Assembly (NCBI GenBank): GCA_009784085.1
Contig: WRCJ01000064.1
Span: 1 to 8,718 of the forward strand
From: Oscillospiraceae bacterium
GTDB taxonomy: Bacteria; Bacillota; Clostridia; Oscillospirales; UBA929
DNA: 8,718 bases
Direction: 5' to 3'
Within the stretch, counting starts at the first letter, position 1; each line of letters begins with the position of its first letter. The translations under genes were made by a program, and so were the position numbers. The notes below the pieces were generated by a model. It did no database searches. It saw nothing but the letters and a program-made list of their open reading frames with translations, and was not told the origin of the DNA. This document shows, in pieces, positions 5,762 through 8,718 of this stretch.

Positions 5762-6841
5762 TTGATCGTGGATTTGCGCCGTGATGGTAACTGGGCCCTA
5801 GTGGTCCCCACCAGCATGGGAGTCCGTATAACGCCGTCCGGCGGGCAACCTGTCCACAGCAGCCATGCGTTTACCATGCAGGCCACCAGCGCCGAGACGA
5901 ACGTGGCTACCATAGCGGCCTCCCTGGGCTTGCCCGCCAAGGTGTTGACCTGCTTTGTCAAGGACAGCCCTATCGCGCGGTTTATCCAGAGCGACCTGCG
6001 CAGCCGCAATTTAGCATGTGAAGGCTCGGAGATACCGCAAGGCGGCCCTTGGGGTTGCCGCCATCAGTTCAACATCGCCGACTCGGGTTTCGGCGCGCGC
6101 GGCCCGCATGTGTGGAACGACCGGGCCGGCGAGGTGGGGCAATCACTGCGTACCAAGGATTTCGATTTGGACAAACTGTTCGGCCAAGAGGGCGTGCAAA
6201 TCCTTCATATGTCGGGGCTGATCGCGGCGCTCTCGCCCGAGACCGGAGAGTTTTGCCTGGCGTTGGCCCGGGAGGCGAAAAAGCACGGTACGCGTATCAG
6301 TTTCGATATGAACTACCGTGCCTCCTTTTGGAAGGGTCGCGAAACTGAGTTGCACGGGATTTTCAGCCAGATCGCCGGCCTGTGCGACATCCTGGTGGGC
6401 AACGAGGAGGATTTCCAGCTTGCGCTGGGTATTGAGGGGCCGGAACAGGGCGGCCAGGATTTAGGCGCGAAGATCGACAGCTTTCAGCGGATGATCGGGC
6501 GGGTCAGGGCGGCCTACCCGGGGGCGCGCGTGTTTGGCACCACATTGCGGCAGGTCGTTTCGGCAAACGAGCATTTGTGGGGTTCTGTCCTGCTGGCGGG
6601 AGACGAGTGGGACGTGATCTTGCCGCGCGCGATACCGGTCCTGGATCGTATCGGCGGCGGGGATGCCTTTGTGGGCGGTATGCTGTATGGCTTGCTCAAG
6701 GGCTATGATGCCGCGCAGTGCAACCGTTTGGGCTGGGCCAGCGGCGCGTTGGCGGTGACGCTCCTGACCGATTACGCGATCCCTGCCGATGAGGGGCAGC
6801 TGGCGAGCATCGCCGGTGGCAACGCGCGGGTCGTGCGCTGA
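5762..6841 (+). CDS. kdgK: PfkB-family sugar kinase, probable 2-keto-3-deoxygluconate kinase
   Basis: Probably phosphorylates 2-keto-3-deoxygluconate with ATP to the 6-phosphate, which an aldolase then splits to pyruvate and glyceraldehyde 3-phosphate; it acts in the cytoplasm. The PfkB signature IGGGDAFVGG begins at residue 297 with catalytic Asp301. SFDMNYRASFW at 180-190 is the form seen in 2-keto-3-deoxygluconate kinases. The N-terminal substrate region reads SAETNVATIAASLGLP, lacking the usual Gly-Gly before the Asn. The TTG at 5762 is chosen from the AGGGAGAGG site and the promoter position, giving 359 residues; GTG 5768 is the alternative. It is the first gene of the plus-strand operon, with gnd 115 nt downstream, and is divergent from uxaC under a near-perfect promoter. 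Another sugar acid substrate, or fructose, cannot be excluded from sequence alone, but the uxaC context supports the call. Confidence 0.88.
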   Translation: MIVDLRRDGNWALVVPTSMGVRITPSGGQPVHSSHAFTMQATSAETNVATIAASLGLPAKVLTCFVKDSPIARFIQSDLRSRNLACEGSEIPQGGPWGCRHQFNIADSGFGARGPHVWNDRAGEVGQSLRTKDFDLDKLFGQEGVQILHMSGLIAALSPETGEFCLALAREAKKHGTRISFDMNYRASFWKGRETELHGIFSQIAGLCDILVGNEEDFQLALGIEGPEQGGQDLGAKIDSFQRMIGRVRAAYPGARVFGTTLRQVVSANEHLWGSVLLAGDEWDVILPRAIPVLDRIGGGDAFVGGMLYGLLKGYDAAQCNRLGWASGALAVTLLTDYAIPADEGQLASIAGGNARVVR

Positions 6842-6956
6842 CGCGAACAATTTCATCAGTATCATCAATTTATCAACTCATCAGTAACAACGCAATTCAA
6901 TTGGCATCAACCAATTTCAAAAGTATCAACCAAACTCGAGAATGGAGAATAAAGTA
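6842..6956 (+). other. G-poor spacer between kdgK and gnd with short repeats
   Basis: The plus strand here is made mostly of A, C and T. It contains many ATCA words, an exact ATCAACCAA pair at 6906-6914 and 6925-6933 (19 bp apart), and a small inverted repeat, AATTGG (6899-6904) with CCAATT (6911-6916). There is no convincing terminator or promoter, so gnd is probably read through from the kdgK promoter. The message would be largely unstructured ahead of the gnd ribosome binding site. Confidence 0.5.
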
Positions 6957-8408
6957 ATGAAACAGTCGGACATCGGGCTCATTGGCTTGGCGGTCATGGG
7001 GGAAAACCTGGTTATCAACATGGAGAGCAGGGGCTTTACGGTAAGTGTGTACAACCGCAGTGCGCATAAGGTGACGGCCTTTTTGGGGAACCGGGCGAGG
7101 GGTAAGAATATTGTGGGCGCGTTTTCGCTGGAAGAGCTGGTGTCCCAGCTTGCCCCGCCCCGCAAGGTCATGCTGATGGTCAAGGCAGGGCAACCGGTGG
7201 ACGATTTCATTGAGAAGCTGATACCCTTGTTGTCCCCTGGTGATATCATCATCGACGGCGGCAATTCATATTTTGCCGACACCATGCGCCGAACGAAGTA
7301 TTTGGAAGGGAAGGGCCTGCTCTATATTGGCACGGGCGTCTCGGGCGGCGAGGAGGGCGCGTTGCGGGGACCCAGCATCATGCCCGGCGGCTCCCCGGCG
7401 GCATGGCAACATGTCAAGCCGATTTTTCAGGCCATCGCCGCCAAAGTTGACGGATTCCCCTGCTGTGATTGGGTGGGCGACGACGGGGCGGGCCACTTCG
7501 TCAAAATGATACACAACGGCATTGAGTACGGGGACATGCAACTGATCTGCGAAGCCTACCACCTGTTGAAAAACCTGCTGGGCCTGACCGTCGACGAGAT
7601 GCATGAGGTGTTCGCCGAATGGAACCGCGGCGATCTGGACAGCTATCTGATTGAGATCACCCGGGATATCTTGGCGGTCAAGGATGCGGATGGATTGCCG
7701 CTCATCGACAAAATCGTAGATACGGCCGGGCAAAAGGGCACCGGGAAGTGGACGTCCACGACGGCGTTGGACGAGGGAGTCCCGCTGACGCTGATCAGCG
7801 AAGCGGTGTTCGCGCGATGCCTGTCCGCGATGAAAGACGAGCGCGTGGCGGCCTCTGGGGTCATTGCGCCGCAGACTGTCCCGTGTTTTGCTCTCGACAG
7901 GGATTCCTTCATTGACGATATCAAGAACGCATTGTTCGCCTCCAAGATTGTCTCCTACGCGCAGGGGTACGCGCTGACGCGGGGCGCGGCTGGGACTTAC
8001 GGCTGGAAGCTGGATTTTGGCAGCATTGCCATGCTGTGGCGCGGCGGATGTATCATACGCTCGGTTTTCCTGGGAAAGATCAAGGAGGCGTTCGATCACG
8101 ACCCGGCGCTGCCCAACCTGATGCTCGATCCGTTCTTCAAAGGTAAAATCGAGGAGGCGCAGGCATCCTGGCGCCGGGTGTGCGCGGCGGCGGCGACATA
8201 CGGGGCGCCCGCGCCCGCGTTCATGTCGGCGTTGAGTTACTTTGACGGTTACCGGTGCGCCCGGTTGCCGGCTAACCTCCTGCAGGCGCAGCGGGATTAT
8301 TTCGGCGCCCACACCTACGAAAGGGTCGATGCGCCGCGCGGGCAGTTTTTCCACACGAACTGGACTGGGCGGGGCGGGGACACGGCAGCCAGCACGTATA
8401 CAGTTTAG
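6957..8408 (+). CDS. gnd: 6-phosphogluconate dehydrogenase, decarboxylating
   Basis: Oxidises and decarboxylates 6-phosphogluconate to ribulose 5-phosphate and reduces NADP, the last oxidative step of the pentose phosphate pathway, in the cytoplasm. The nucleotide-binding loop is GLIGLAVMG (7-15), and NRS at 33-35 is the arginine-containing NADP-type motif. Active-site blocks are IIIDGGNS, GTGVSGGEEGALRGPS from residue 125, and GAGHFVKMIHNGIEYGDMQ with Lys183 and Glu190, the same numbers as the catalytic pair in the sheep enzyme. The C-terminal tail QRDYFGAHTYERVD and FFHTNWTGRGG supplies residues to the partner subunit's active site. The ATG at 6957 has GGAGA 8 nt upstream; the ATG at 6942 overlaps that site and lacks its own. 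At 483 residues it is full length. It is the second gene of the kdgK operon, 41 nt before the SDR gene. Confidence 0.97.
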   Translation: MKQSDIGLIGLAVMGENLVINMESRGFTVSVYNRSAHKVTAFLGNRARGKNIVGAFSLEELVSQLAPPRKVMLMVKAGQPVDDFIEKLIPLLSPGDIIIDGGNSYFADTMRRTKYLEGKGLLYIGTGVSGGEEGALRGPSIMPGGSPAAWQHVKPIFQAIAAKVDGFPCCDWVGDDGAGHFVKMIHNGIEYGDMQLICEAYHLLKNLLGLTVDEMHEVFAEWNRGDLDSYLIEITRDILAVKDADGLPLIDKIVDTAGQKGTGKWTSTTALDEGVPLTLISEAVFARCLSAMKDERVAASGVIAPQTVPCFALDRDSFIDDIKNALFASKIVSYAQGYALTRGAAGTYGWKLDFGSIAMLWRGGCIIRSVFLGKIKEAFDHDPALPNLMLDPFFKGKIEEAQASWRRVCAAAATYGAPAPAFMSALSYFDGYRCARLPANLLQAQRDYFGAHTYERVDAPRGQFFHTNWTGRGGDTAASTYTV

Positions 8409-8449
8409 ACAGTATAGTATTTGTTGCGGTTAGGGAGGTTAATGAAAAA

Positions 8450-8718
8450 ATGGAACTGCCGTTGCATATCGACTTGTCCGGCAAAGTAGCGGTCATAACG
8501 GGCGCGGGGGGCGTGCTTTGCTCGATGTTCGCCCGCGCGATGGCGCAGTCCGGCGCGAAGGTCGCGTTGCTCGATCTCAACGAGGAAGCCGCGCACAGGG
8601 TCGCTTCCGAGATTGCCGCAGAGGGCCATATCGCGAAAGCTTACCATTGCGACGTTCTCGACAAGATGAGCTGCGAGGCCGCGCGGGAGCAGATTCTCTC
8701 CGATCTCGGCGCGTGCGA
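8450..8718 (+). CDS. uxuB: SDR-family oxidoreductase, probable fructuronate reductase (UxuB type), C-terminus outside window
   Basis: Only the first 89 residues are visible. They form the dinucleotide-binding half of a short-chain dehydrogenase: DLSGKVAVITGAGGVL with the Gly-rich loop near 18-22, VALLDLN near 38-44 placing an acidic residue at the end of the second strand, and YHCDVLDK near 66-72. The opening LPLHIDLSGK and the loop TGAGGVLC resemble the Bacillota D-mannonate oxidoreductases such as B. subtilis UxuB (YjmF), which interconvert fructuronate and mannonate with NAD(H). That would follow directly on UxaC. The ATG at 8450 has GGGAGG (8433-8438) 11 nt upstream; an ATG at 8442 is in another frame. 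The catalytic Ser-Tyr-Lys lies outside the window. SDR membership is secure; the substrate rests on similarity of the start and on context. Confidence 0.75.
   Translation, partial: MELPLHIDLSGKVAVITGAGGVLCSMFARAMAQSGAKVALLDLNEEAAHRVASEIAAEGHIAKAYHCDVLDKMSCEAAREQILSDLGAC

Noticed and set aside
6899..6916. Terminator between kdgK and gnd
   Set aside because: The inverted repeat has only six pairs, is AT-rich, and is not followed by a T run.
7266..8354. Long minus-strand open frame (362 codons) opposite gnd
   Set aside because: The product is Arg-rich and shows no domain, while the plus strand carries a complete 6-phosphogluconate dehydrogenase with all catalytic motifs.

Overview
The window looks like part of the chromosome of a moderately GC-rich member of the Bacillota, probably a Clostridia-type anaerobe. 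The grounds are near-consensus sigma-A promoters (TTGACA with TATAAT or TACAAT), strong GGAGG ribosome binding sites, a TTG start codon, a B. subtilis-like SDR-type UxuB candidate and a secreted GH3 glycosidase. The taxon is an inference; no marker gene is present. No tRNA, rRNA, CRISPR array, transposase or phage gene was seen.

Layout. Positions 1-1756 (minus) hold the N-terminal 585 codons of a secreted glycoside hydrolase family 3 protein, whose C-terminus lies outside the window. Between its start and the next gene is an array of about nine 10-bp repeats (1871-1960). Positions 1959-2993 (minus) encode an unrecognised single-pass membrane protein with a proline-rich N-terminal tail and two copies of one extracytoplasmic domain. 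A strong hairpin terminator (3187-3241) separates this part from the uronate locus.

The uronate locus is divergent. On the minus strand, uxaC (uronate isomerase) overlaps a downstream HAD-family phosphatase, and that unit ends at the terminator. On the plus strand are a 2-keto-3-deoxygluconate kinase (kdgK-like), a decarboxylating 6-phosphogluconate dehydrogenase (gnd) and the start of an SDR oxidoreductase that is probably fructuronate reductase (uxuB type). Two near-consensus promoters diverge from a compact control region (about 5616-5720), which carries a 12-bp direct repeat and an inverted repeat touching the kdgK -35 box.

How the genes work together: UxaC makes fructuronate or tagaturonate from hexuronates, the SDR enzyme would reduce fructuronate to mannonate, an unseen dehydratase would give 2-keto-3-deoxygluconate, and KdgK phosphorylates it. 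Gnd adds the oxidative pentose phosphate exit from 6-phosphogluconate, which suggests that gluconate or reducing power is handled together with uronates. The genes are mostly well-known families. The least explained items are the 10-bp repeat array, the duplicated-domain membrane protein, the divergent GH3 enzyme with a probable beta-trefoil insert, and the shared operator region.
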